A DNA stretch of 64,000 nt from Megalonaias nervosa (Eukaryota; Mollusca; Bivalvia; Unionida; Unionidae). The DNA lies in the NCBI GenBank assembly GCA_016617855.1, contig JAECUM010009279.1, forward strand, positions 1 through 64,000, read 5' to 3'. Under the pieces are notes generated by a model that was not told where the DNA came from, did not search any database, and saw only the letters and a list, made by a program, of their open reading frames with translations. How positions within the stretch are numbered: position 1 is the stretch's first letter; each line of letters starts with the position of its first letter. Below are positions 29,349-37,744 of this stretch, piece by piece. The translations under genes were made by a program, and so were the position numbers.

Positions 29349-29807
29349 TTAGTAAACTGTCCCTGGTAATCTTAGACCCTTTCCGTACCATGAATGTGGA
29401 GTCCCTGGTAATCTTAAACCTCTTCCCTTTTTTTTGATTCCTTGTCCAGTTGCTTTCTTTAACGCCATTCCAGCAGCTGTTCCAACAGCACCTAACGCAG
29501 CTGCCTTTGCAACAGCTGGGGCTGCAGCTGCTATTAAAGCTGGTATAGCTGCGAGAAGTGGAAATATACCACCCGATTTAGCAATATCTTTGATGGCGCC
29601 CGCAGAAAGATTAAGTTTAACGCCTTTATTTGATTTTTTAGCATCATTGAAGTTTTTGAACTGACGCTCGGTCAACGATAGTTTATTCGCACCGGTCATC
29701 TGTTCTCGCTTTAGCGATATTTTTATTCCATGATTATTTTTTGATGCTGATTGCAGCTTTTTAATCTGACCAGGAGTTATACTCACACTAACGTGATGAT
29801 ATGACAT
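29349..29807 (-). CDS. pX/pVI-like membrane-active core protein
   Basis: An intact 152-residue frame. The N-terminal two thirds have two repeats of a small module (SVSITPGQIKKLQSASKNNH; GVKLNLSAGAIKDI). Then comes a Gly/Ala-rich hydrophobic segment (FPLLAAIPALIAAAAPAVAK, residues about 81-100, continuing to about 117), a basic GIKKKGRG, and two LRLPGT repeats near the C-terminus. This pattern, widespread in animal Polintons and likened to adenovirus core/membrane-lytic proteins, suggests a particle protein that disrupts membranes and is cleaved by the adjacent protease. The function is inferred. Confidence 0.75.
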   Translation of the reverse strand: MSYHHVSVSITPGQIKKLQSASKNNHGIKISLKREQMTGANKLSLTERQFKNFNDAKKSNKGVKLNLSAGAIKDIAKSGGIFPLLAAIPALIAAAAPAVAKAAALGAVGTAAGMALKKATGQGIKKKGRGLRLPGTPHSWYGKGLRLPGTVY

Positions 29808-29842
29808 TATTAATATTATGAACGATCTAATTGCGTGTTTAT

Positions 29843-31497
29843 TTACATATTTTCTACTGGGGCATCAATAACTCTCATTCGTCCACCAACACCTTCGAGT
29901 AACATCGATTTATCGCTGAGTATAACAACAATTGCTCTGTAATTAACAATAACTCCTGTTACCACACGAGCTCGAAGATGAATATCTACAACAGATTGTC
30001 TTGTTAAATCTAAATGTTCTAGAGAAAAGTAATAAATCGGATACAGCGTTGTAAAATCTAACTGAGATATTTGTAAACCAGTATCAATATTTTGATCACG
30101 ACCGGGGCCCCGAGTGGCCGAGTGGTCTAAAGCGCTCTTCGTTACGGATCACTGCCATCTCACCTCTGTCTGCGTGGGTTCGAGTCTAGGATTCGGCGAA
30201 TGTGGATATATGAGAAAGCTTGCCAGTAGCTTCTCGTGGGTCGGTGGTTCTTTCCGGGGATTTCCCGGTTTCTTCCTCCACCATTAATACTGGCCGCCAT
30301 GCATAGCCTATCGTGTGCTGAAAAATGGCGTTAAGCCCCACAACAACAACAACAATTGATCACGACCCATGAACGACATAAGACGATGATATGCACGTGC
30401 TACATGATTTTGATCGAAATTTAACAAAATATCCTCGGATGGTTCTTGATGTCCATTTATCCTTAATGAAATCTCAGAAACACCGAGTTTGTCAAATATC
30501 ATGTGACTATGTGTTTGATCGTTTACTCGTACAGCATTTTGAAACGCAATAAATATATGTCTTGGTGCAGAAACACCTTGCTGAGAAGCTATCTGCCACG
30601 TAAATAAACCATCAATTGCACTCTGAACAATATCTGTGGTCATTGTTAACCATGACAACGTTGATTTACCGCCTTGACTCATAAAAGATAACAACCGATC
30701 TTCTTCAGATATTGTTGGAGTCATCACTGGCATCCACAGGGAAAGTTTTGTTAGTATTACTATACCATCACCAGCACCAGCGGGTCGCCAGATTGCATCA
30801 TTATCATTACCTTTTCGTACAAGTACAACCGTATGTTTGGCTCCGAAAATGACTTTTCTGACATTTCTACAGAATCCAAAAATATGTGACAGTGGAATTG
30901 CACATGAAAATGCTCTCCTATTACCGCTTAACATTGATCGACGTGCTGCAAATCCTAAGTTGAAATTTGGATTAGAACCATGAACCACCGGCCACACATC
31001 AGCGTCAGCGTTATTGAGGTTGTTTCTAGGTCGTCTTATATTGTATTGATTGTTATCAGAGTGGTTAGAAGTATCCTTGACAAACATCATTGATGGACCA
31101 GCTGATCTTGAATAATCGTCGCTGTATCTCGCAAGACCAAGTATTGTTGTGGCAACATCGACGTCTTTCTGAATTGATTCAATATTTTTCCGTCGATCAT
31201 GTACGTAGCGCTGTCAAATAACGCCATAATACCATTATTAACAAAACCAACCATAATATCAGCGGCGTATGCTACTGGTGCTGCAGGATTAGCGTTATTT
31301 ATAATTTCACCTTCGACTTCAATAAATGCTTCAGCGGGTAGAAAATATCTACTTGTATCCTGAACCTGTAGTTCGATTCGTCCACGCTGATCTGGAATTC
31401 GTGCGTCGTAAGAATAATACTGATAATCGCGCACAGACTCATCTTTGAGTACTGGTGCATCCATGTCAAACGCGGGGTCAGATATGCGCTTAAACAT
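29843..31497 (-). pseudogene. Major capsid protein (double-jelly-roll type), frameshifted and SINE-interrupted
   Basis: Polinton major capsid protein candidate. The N-terminal frame (from ATG 31497) has RIELQVQDTSRYFLPAEAFI, IEVEGEI and FVNNGIMALFDSATYMIDG, a block typical of animal Polinton capsids (QDxYLLPxEAYLxIEG then NNxxAxxFDxIxYxxxG). A 1-base frameshift falls at the A5 run 31185-31189. The second frame runs to 30368 and is cut by the SINE at 30104-30355. Beyond it the original frame resumes at 30091 and ends at TAA 29843-29845, with TTLYPIYYFSLEHLDLTRQS. Without the insertion the product would be about 460 residues. This copy cannot make capsid. Confidence 0.85.
30104..30355 (+). mobile_element. 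tRNA-derived SINE (family 2) inside the capsid gene
   Basis: 252 bp flanked by perfect 12-bp target duplications TTGATCACGACC (30092-30103 and 30356-30367). The head has an A box (AGTGGCCGAGTGGTCTAAAG) and B box (GGGTTCGAGTC). The body includes CTTCTCGTGGGTCGGTGGTT and CCACCATTAATACTGGCCGC, a conserved core like that of metazoan Meta-type SINEs. The tail is (CAA)n. A diverged copy in inverse orientation lies at 60990-61180. It disrupts the capsid protein after the frame shown at 30368. Confidence 0.93.
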
Positions 31498-31555
31498 CTT
31501 TATTATTATCGTCTTCGTCTAACTCGAAGACCACTTCCTGCTATCAGACTAGCGG

Positions 31556-31966
31556 TTATATTTTTTCCTTTTCCGACATCGGGATATCAGCTAACTCCGC
31601 TAGTTTTTGATTAGCGGCTTGATTTATTATTTTACTTACATTTGCTGGCATCACTTCAGTGCTAGGTAATTTCACAGGTTGAGGTCGGGCCGCTTGTGGT
31701 CTGCGTATTAATCGTGATAGTCTATCTTTAATTGCTGAGAATGCTTTGCTAGCAAGATTACCAACAGCGCCTATACCCTTTTCACGAACAACATCAATAG
31801 CTTTCATGCCCAGTTGCTTTGCAATCGGTATTGCTTTTGGGGCTATCCTCCTAAACAGACCCTGAATAACATCACCTAATCCATCTCCGTAGGTCGTTTT
31901 GTATACCGGTAATCGAGAGTTTATTACCCTGACCATGGTAGGTCCACGAGTATTGTGTATGATCAT
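31556..31966 (-). CDS. Second pVI-like amphipathic virion protein
   Basis: The ATG at 31966 follows AATGATAAA and gives 136 residues; a GTG-led extension to 31990 is possible but unneeded. The N-terminal region has YGDGLGDVIQGLFRRIAPKA, an amphipathic helix after a Gly-rich turn as in adenovirus pVI, then KQLGMKAIDVVREKGIG and basic RLSRLIRRPQAARP, and an acidic/neutral tail. It probably joins capsid and genome or breaks membranes at entry; inferred from pattern and position beside the capsid gene. Intact. Confidence 0.65.
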   Translation of the reverse strand: MIIHNTRGPTMVRVINSRLPVYKTTYGDGLGDVIQGLFRRIAPKAIPIAKQLGMKAIDVVREKGIGAVGNLASKAFSAIKDRLSRLIRRPQAARPQPVKLPSTEVMPANVSKIINQAANQKLAELADIPMSEKEKI

Positions 31967-32001
31967 TTTATCATTAAGTGACTTTATCACTAATTACATA
32001 C

Positions 32002-33097
32002 TTAGTCACTATGATAATCATCGGCGATTTCATTAATGAGAGACCGATATACATCAATATCCATGATACCACCTGTAAATAATCGTTTACAAATATCAGC
32101 TACTTCATTAATGATTTCTGGGGAATTATTACCAGCTCGTTTTCCTCGAATGAGGATTTCTAGTCGATCGACATCAGCAAGGACGTTATTGGGACAGGTA
32201 ATAAGACCACTTCCTAAACCACTTCCAGTTGCGCCAGGGTCGTCTTGAAATTCTTTTTTCTTCTCCCTCTTCAACTTGTTCCAGTGATACTTTTGGTGAT
32301 CTTAGAAGACGACGAAATGATTCTCTTAACGTTCTTCGTTTTTTTTCTCGGTTTTGTTGTTGTTGTTGCTGTAGTGGTTGTTGTTGTAGCTCTTGTTGTT
32401 GTAGTGGTTGTTGTAGTTGTGGTAGTGGTTGTTGCGGTGATGGTAATTTAAGTTTAGGTGATGATGATGGTGATTGTTCAAATTGTAGTGGTTGTGATAA
32501 TAGTTTGCTTTGTTTAGTATCTTTTATATGTTTATATACAATATCATCAAATTCATTAAATTTTTCAACATCTTCATCAGATCTGATTTCTGGAATACCA
32601 GTAGCAACGCGATATACGTCTTTGACCCAATTAATAGAGCTTAATGATTTAATATATTCTGGTTTTACATATTTTTTTCTTTCATAATATCCAAACGCGA
32701 CAATATCAAATAAATTGGTTGGGTCCCTGATAGCAGCAATACCTTCAGGTGTAAATTTATCTATTATCTTAGTTCTTGGTCTTTTAAGTTTTGGTTGTGG
32801 TTGTGGTTGAGCTGCTTGTGGTGCTTGTGGTGGTGGTTGAGCAGCTTGAATACGACCAGCAATATCAGCAGGTAATGTTGCAAGAGCTTGTTGTGTTGCC
32901 TCAGTTGCTGCAACAATTTTCTTCGTTGGCTCGACAATCGGTTTAAATAATTTTTCTGTACCTTCTGTAAATTCCACCTGAGACTTCTGACGCGATTGTA
33001 ATTGTTGCTTAACAGAATCACGAACAGGTAGATATTTTTTAATTGCCTCTAGTCGCTCTCGAGATAATTTAGCTGAGTGTGGTTCTCCAATACTCAT
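32002..33097 (-). pseudogene. Conserved Polinton virion-cluster protein, frameshifted
   Basis: The first frame starts at ATG 33097 after ATCAATA and encodes an alpha-helical N-terminus (LSRERLEAIKKYLPVRDSV), a Pro/Ala/Gln linker, a conserved central block (FTPEGIAAIRDPTNLFDIVA, EYIKSLSSINWVKDV) and a long Gln/Leu/Pro tract (about 32345-32450). It then leaves frame at the A6 run 32254-32259. The C-terminal part in the other frame, to 32002, has DDPGATGSGLGSGLITCP and VDRLEILIRGKRAGN, a block common to animal Polintons. One missing A explains the break. The GSGLGSGL motif may be a maturation-protease site (inference). Function unknown; the plus-strand Cys/Val-rich frames opposite the Q-tract are artefacts. 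Confidence 0.8.
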
Positions 33098-33127
33098 TAT
33101 TGATAATATCTATAATGGCTGTTTAAT

Positions 33128-33396
33128 TCATAGCAGCAGCAGAGCTGAACAACAAAAATTGAGTAACCCGCGAGTAAACAAATCGCATAAAAATCTGAAA
33201 AAAAATACGTCAACAAAAAGTAACGGAAATGAGCTAACCCAAACGATTTATTATCCGTTTTTCAAACTATATGGTAATAATAAAAGTTAGGAGGTTCGGT
33301 TTATGTTATTGACCATTTTTTTCAACCCCCTGTAGGAACCTTTATTTTTTATAAATAAAGGTTTCAGCCAAGTGGTCTGTTCAGCTCTACGGCTGC
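33128..33396 (-). repeat. Polinton right terminal inverted repeat
   Basis: Reverse complement of 17514-17784. The outer end reads GTTCAGCTCTACGGCTGC, with one substitution relative to the left end. The inner edge has the same end sequence in opposite orientation (33132-33150). Followed by the direct repeat TGATGT (33397-33402). Confidence 0.95.
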
Positions 33397-33402
33397 TGAT
33401 GT

Positions 33403-33847
33403 AGTTGTATTGGCGTAATGTGCCTTGGAACCATGGATTGACTGGCCTAAGGTGGCGTAGTTAAAACAGTTCCCTGTGGTAGGGGATATTTGTAGAGTTT
33501 CTACGGCGTGCACTGCTGACGGTACGGAAAGTTGAAGGGAAACTATGCAAACGTGCGGTTGATAGATATTTGGCAAGTTGGGAAATCTGCGGTTTTACAT
33601 TGATTAGAGTAAAATTTATGTATAGAATGGACACGTCGGGCTTTCTAACTTACAACTGAAGTTGTATAGAAGTCTTTGGAAATTTGGGGTAAACTTATGA
33701 CTTCTAGCGGGAATCGCGCCAGGCTTTGACACCGCTCGGTCAAGCAAAAACCCCTGGCTTGTAACAGATTGTATTACACATTTCCCTTCCATGATCAAAC
33801 TTGCTTTATTTATTTGTTTAATTGTTTGGGTTTTTAATAATAATAAT

Positions 33848-33895
<48 letters not shown>

Positions 33896-33972
33896 TAGTA
33901 GTAATAGTAGTAGTAGCAGCAGCAGCAGCAGTAGTTTTATTGAGTGATGTGATGCCCCTTCCTTCACTGTAG
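33403..33972. other. NOS intron with an (AAT)n/(AGC)n microsatellite
   Basis: No gene. The trinucleotide run at about 33835-33930 is AAT/TAA grading into TAG and CAG. The stretch ends with the pyrimidine-rich acceptor CCCCTTCCTTCACTGTAG at 33955-33972. Confidence 0.7.
33835..33930. repeat. Trinucleotide microsatellite
   Basis: (AAT)n followed by (AGT)n and (AGC)n units; open frames through it are spurious. Confidence 0.95.
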
Positions 33973-34130
33973 ATAAATCTCGGTCTGGCTGGGGGAGCAT
34001 GTACCTGTATTTCGGGTGCCGCAGATCTCAGGTGGACGATATATACAGGGAGGAGCTTCAAACGGCCAAAGAGGAGGGTGTGTTGACGAATGTGTACACA
34101 GCTTTATCCAGGGAACCGGACAAACCCAAG
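33973..34130 (+). CDS. NOS: Nitric oxide synthase, exon (NADPH-binding region)
   Basis: A 158-bp exon after acceptor CACTGTAG, donor GTACGA at 34131. It encodes GWGSMYLYFGCRRSQVDDIY and YTALSREPDKPK, the nicotinamide/ribose-binding part of the NOS reductase domain (FGCR and SREP are family hallmarks). Two bases complete the codon begun at 3590, so the exon joins across a 30.4-kb intron with correct phase, and it ends in phase 0. This intron holds the minisatellite, both viral remnants and the Polinton. Confidence 0.93.
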
Positions 34131-34648
34131 GTACGACTGCAGTTAAATATGCATCCATCCAGTCACACAAAATACACCATGCTTTAAGGTGGAGATATTT
34201 ACTTTGTTTGACTTAAGCTTAAGGTCTCCTAGAAATTGGAAGGTGTTAGAAAAGGATGAAACTTGGAAGGTTCAGCCCTGTACCATATGGTTCTAAAGTC
34301 ATAATTAAGTTTTCACCTAGTCATTATTTTCCTTTTTATTTATTGATTTCGAATTGTTGCCAATCTAACAGTTCACGAACATAGTTTCCATAAAGGTTGT
34401 GTCATCTAAAGTGATTTTCAAGATTAAATACTCACTGCTAAACTCAGGAGACAACGATTTAAACATTATTTTCTGTCTCTGTGCAACAATAAGTCACATG
34501 AAATTGGTATGATATTGGAAAATAATCGTGAACAGACTGGGTTTTTTTTCTTGTACATCGTCTGTATCAATAAACATTTTTCACGCAAAACCATTGTCGA
34601 ATACCGGTTGGATATAAACTCTTTTGTTGTTTTGGGGTTTTTTTGCAG
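34131..34648. other. NOS intron, no gene seen
   Basis: AT-rich intron ending in GGGGTTTTTTTGCAG. Confidence 0.7.
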
Positions 34649-34840
34649 ATGTACGTACAGGATTATTTACATCTGAATAGCTCAGATGTTTACAATAGCA
34701 TTCTTCGAGATGGGGGACACTTTTATGTTTGTGGTGACGTCAAAATGGCATCAGACGTCACGTCGACACTCGAGAAAATTTTTCAAGACGAAGGAAAAAT
34801 GTCAGCACAAGACGCTAAGAATTTTGTTCTAAAACTACGG
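34649..34840 (+). CDS. NOS: Nitric oxide synthase, exon (NADPH adenine region)
   Basis: A 192-bp exon of 64 whole codons between TTTTGCAG and GTAGGA. It contains YVQDYLHLNSSDVYNSIL, GGHFYVCGDVKMASDV and MSAQDAKNFVLKLR. FYVCGD is the conserved NADPH-binding signature near the C-terminus of NOS and cytochrome P450 reductase. No disruption. Confidence 0.95.
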
Positions 34841-35279
34841 GTAGGAAAAATTGATTCATTCAGTTATTTATATTCGCCTTTAAGGAATTACTGTCGTACA
34901 ATATATAATGTTTTAATACACCTTTTCACGTCCTCAAGGTCAACAGATTTTAGAATTCACGCCAATGCTAAGAATTTAGAATACACCAAAATACACCAAA
35001 ATTAATTTCCTAACTTTATGTTATCAAAGTCCATTTCCAGACACCGTGCTATGAAAAAAGATTGTAAAATACAGATTATGTGTGCTTAGTTGAGTCCTGA
35101 TGGAGATTTCTGGTACTAAACAAAATTGGCAAAGGCATTAATGAAGCAGTTTTCTTGCGGTATTTTCTTGCGATTGGATAGTCTAATGGGAAAAAGGAAT
35201 ATAACAGAAAACCAATTAGGATGTGATAGAATCCAAAGGCAACAATAATCACAATGGCAATAGCGTTATCTTCTTCCAG
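34841..35279. other. NOS intron, no gene seen
   Basis: Intron sequence ending in acceptor TCTTCTTCCAG. Confidence 0.7.
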
Positions 35280-35447
35280 GATTCGAACCGATTCCACGAG
35301 GACATTTTTGGAGTGACACTAAGAAGCTCTGAAGTAACAGACAAAGCCAGAAGTCAGGCGAGGAAAGCCTGGATGTACATCAATAGCCATGGAAAACTGA
35401 ACAGGTCCCAGTCATCACGGGAAGTGGTTGTTACAATACAAGCAACT
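35280..35447 (+). CDS. NOS: Nitric oxide synthase, exon near the C-terminus
   Basis: A 168-bp exon of 56 codons between TTCTTCCAG and GTAAGT. It has RFHEDIFGVTLRSSEVT, the last strongly conserved NOS block, followed by a basic variable tail (KARSQARKAW, SREVVVTIQAT). It ends in phase 0 without a stop, so at least one more coding exon lies downstream. A candidate is at 62475. Confidence 0.93.
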
Positions 35448-35734
35448 GTAAGTGTACTGCACTTTTGGCTCAAAATGCACTCTGTTCAGTAAACATTCTA
35501 TCTTGTATTAATATTTATTTTCCACATGTTGTACAAACATTGGCTGAATCAACCTTTTGCCTATGTTACATGTTACAGCATTAACCTCTAGTATTAACAT
35601 TAAATGATCCAGTTCGTTTGTGGACACTGTCAGCAGGTTGTGGTGAATAGTAGCGATTATTACAACCTACACTCAAAAATCAAAGCCATATTCTCTTTTT
35701 CTGTTGATGAATTTTTCGTCTGAAAAAAGGGTCT

Positions 35735-36010
35735 GACATCGCTTCGGTGGCCTAAGTGGTTAGAGTGTCCGTCTCGGATGCGGGAGGTCGTGGGTTCGAA
35801 TCCCGGCCGAGTCATACAAAAAACTTACAAAAAATGGTACTTGCAGCTCCCTCGCTAGGCACTCAGCATTAAGAGTGTTAGGACTGGTCAGCCTGGTATC
35901 AAGATAATGTGACTGGGTGGGACATCATGCTACATGTCTGCGGCATGATGCCTCAGTGCTAGACATCACTATAAATTGCCTCACTGCAATTATAGCTGGA
36001 TAAAATTTGT
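35735..36010 (+). repeat. tRNA-derived SINE (family 3, tRNA-Pro-like head)
   Basis: The head folds like a tRNA: A box GTGGCCTAAGTGGTTAGAG, a 5-bp anticodon stem with loop CTCGGAT (anticodon CGG, proline-like), B box GGGTTCGAATCCC and a 6 of 7 bp acceptor stem. No CCA-independent gene ending is seen. Instead about 200 bp of body follows, with A-rich linker, GGACTGGTCAGCCTGG and a dyad CATGTCTGCGGCATGATG, so a SINE is more likely than a tRNA gene. Confidence 0.65.
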
Positions 36011-36720
36011 TACATATACTTCAAAACATAACATTTAATTCTCGCGATTTTGAATGACTTTATATGACCCTTGTTGCGAATTATGCAGCCAGACAGAATC
36101 TTGTGAACAGAACTAGTTTCGCGGTTTGTTAGTGATTGATGTTAAACTTTGTATGTACTACTTATTACCTGAAGATGAGCATATTGAGAAATTATTGTTC
36201 CCGATATATTTTTTGGAAGATTTATCACCCCTGTTTTGTAAACAGCTGTATGTTATATATGACGGAATCATGTTAATCTTGATTGCAGTGAAATTTTGTA
36301 TCTGTTGCGATCATTATATTATCACCGGTGGCTGAACAAATTAAAAACGCAATAACCTAAACAAAAAAAAAATCATACCGAGTGACAAAATTACCTCAGA
36401 TTACTCTTATAGCCCGTCCTGACACTGAACTCTATCATACTATAATAGAGATACATGGTAAGTAACTTCCAAACATTTCATTTTACACCCGACTCTCGAT
36501 CTCGGGCTGCTATTCCCGTCCATGAAGGTACGCATCCAAAATCTATGGCTCATTTTACTCATGATCTATTTGTCTATTAATGAAAGCGCTGAATTTTCTG
36601 CGTCGCACTAAACTGAAGTTACGGTCCATGAAACTTAAAGATTGCGCAAACGTTGCCTTCCCCGACAAAGTTAATCTGACCTACAATTTACCGGTACGTA
36701 CAGAGATTAATAGCATTTAT
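36011..36720. other. Downstream NOS intron, no gene seen
   Basis: Unique sequence without recognisable genes or repeats. Confidence 0.5.
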
Positions 36721-36723
36721 GGT

Positions 36724-36856
36724 TGGGTTTGCACCGAGACAAGGAAATCCCAGTCAAGGGGTTACATTATTTGTCTCCCCACGAGGCCTTGTCGAGTAGG
36801 GAGTCAAATAATGTAACCCGCGACTGGGATTTCCTTGTATCGATGCAAACCCCAAT
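36724..36856. mobile_element. Hairpin MITE-like palindrome
   Basis: Arms of about 58 bp are near-perfect inverted copies: the left arm runs from GGGTTTGCACCGAGACAAGG to TTGTCTCCC, the right arm from GGGAGTCAAATAATG to CCTTGTATCGATGCAAACCC. They are separated by a short palindromic centre (CGAGGCCTTGTCGAG). No coding capacity and no clear target duplication. Confidence 0.8.
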
Positions 36857-37267
36857 GTTGACTATTTTTCTCACCCAATAGTTTCCTTTAAAATTAAAAG
36901 AACTCTTCATTTTTGCAATATAGTTAGGCACATTTAACACACACGTTATTCATCACTCGCTATTATTTCTTCATATTTACTTGTAGGTCATTCGAGCTTA
37001 TAATATTTTATGACAATCAGAATAATCATCTCAGTAGAATCCAACTATATTTGTCTCTTATACGCCATCACCCACAAACAGCTACAGTTTAACAAGTATA
37101 ATTGATACGTATTCTAAGTATTACGCGCAGAGTACTAAAGCCACGTGCAAATTTTGTTTACATACGGCGCGTTAATACGAAAATGTTAATGAGGGCTGTG
37201 TTGTGATTGTTCCGTTTTTACGCTTGAAAAAAATAAGATAAAACATTTGGTATTGAGGTATTATCAG
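36857..37267. other. Intron, no gene seen
   Basis: No gene or repeat recognised. Confidence 0.5.
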
Positions 37268-37450
37268 ATGGATTTTATATGAAATTAACAATAAATAATT
37301 CACATTTACTACATGGATTTTATATGAAATTAACAATAAATAATTCACATTTACTACATGGATTTTATATGAAATTAACAATAAATAATTCACATTTACT
37401 ACATAGATTTTATATGAAATTAACAATAAATAATTCACATTTACTACAAG
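37268..37450. repeat. 45-bp tandem repeat, four copies
   Basis: Four nearly identical copies of a 45-bp unit beginning ATGGATTTTATATGAAATTA and ending CACATTTACTAC. Being a multiple of three, it leaves open frames on both strands that are not genes. Confidence 0.95.
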
Positions 37451-37744
37451 AAAATGTTTCATTTTTATCAGTTCTAATTTAGAAAAGTTGTATGGTAAAT
37501 AATGAAACGATACTGGGTACGTAACGAAGAGTAACATGTAGCATGAGTAACCGTACGTTGGATTGTTCATGGGTAATTAGAGGTCTGTGTCACTATCGTA
37601 TATAACCCTTGGTTCTTTGGAGGACGTAAAACTATTTGTGACATATTGGTGTTGTAATTAATATCGATTATAAAATTACCCTGGCTTTTGAAAGACTCCA
37701 AACAGTGACCCTATCGAATAACATGTGCTGAACTTTCACGTTCA
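37451..37744. other. Intron, no gene seen
   Basis: No feature recognised. Confidence 0.5.

Larger units (their letters stand above)
17514..33396. mobile_element. Polinton/Maverick (polintovirus-like) element, 15.9 kb
   Basis: Near full-length element bounded by 270-bp inverted repeats (17514-17784 and 33128-33396) and flanked by TGATGT (17508-17513 and 33397-33402), consistent with a 6-bp Polinton target duplication. The left end starts AGCAGC; the right end lacks the last base of the matching sequence or shares it with the duplication. It carries the hallmark set: retroviral-type integrase, family-B DNA polymerase, FtsK/HerA-type ATPase, adenain-like protease and double-jelly-roll capsid candidate, plus virion accessory proteins. 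The two inverted repeats are almost identical, so the insertion looks recent. Coding breaks are described gene by gene. The element lies inside a NOS intron; its virion genes are antisense to NOS. Confidence 0.95.

Noticed and set aside
32229..32687. Cys/Ser/Gly-rich 152-codon plus-strand ORF and the Val-rich one beside it
   Set aside because: Antisense of the Gln-rich tract of the conserved Polinton gene; low complexity explains the open frame.
35740..35815. Functional tRNA-Pro(CGG) gene
   Set aside because: Fold is good, but an acceptor-stem mismatch and a following SINE-like body favour a tRNA-derived SINE; not excluded completely.
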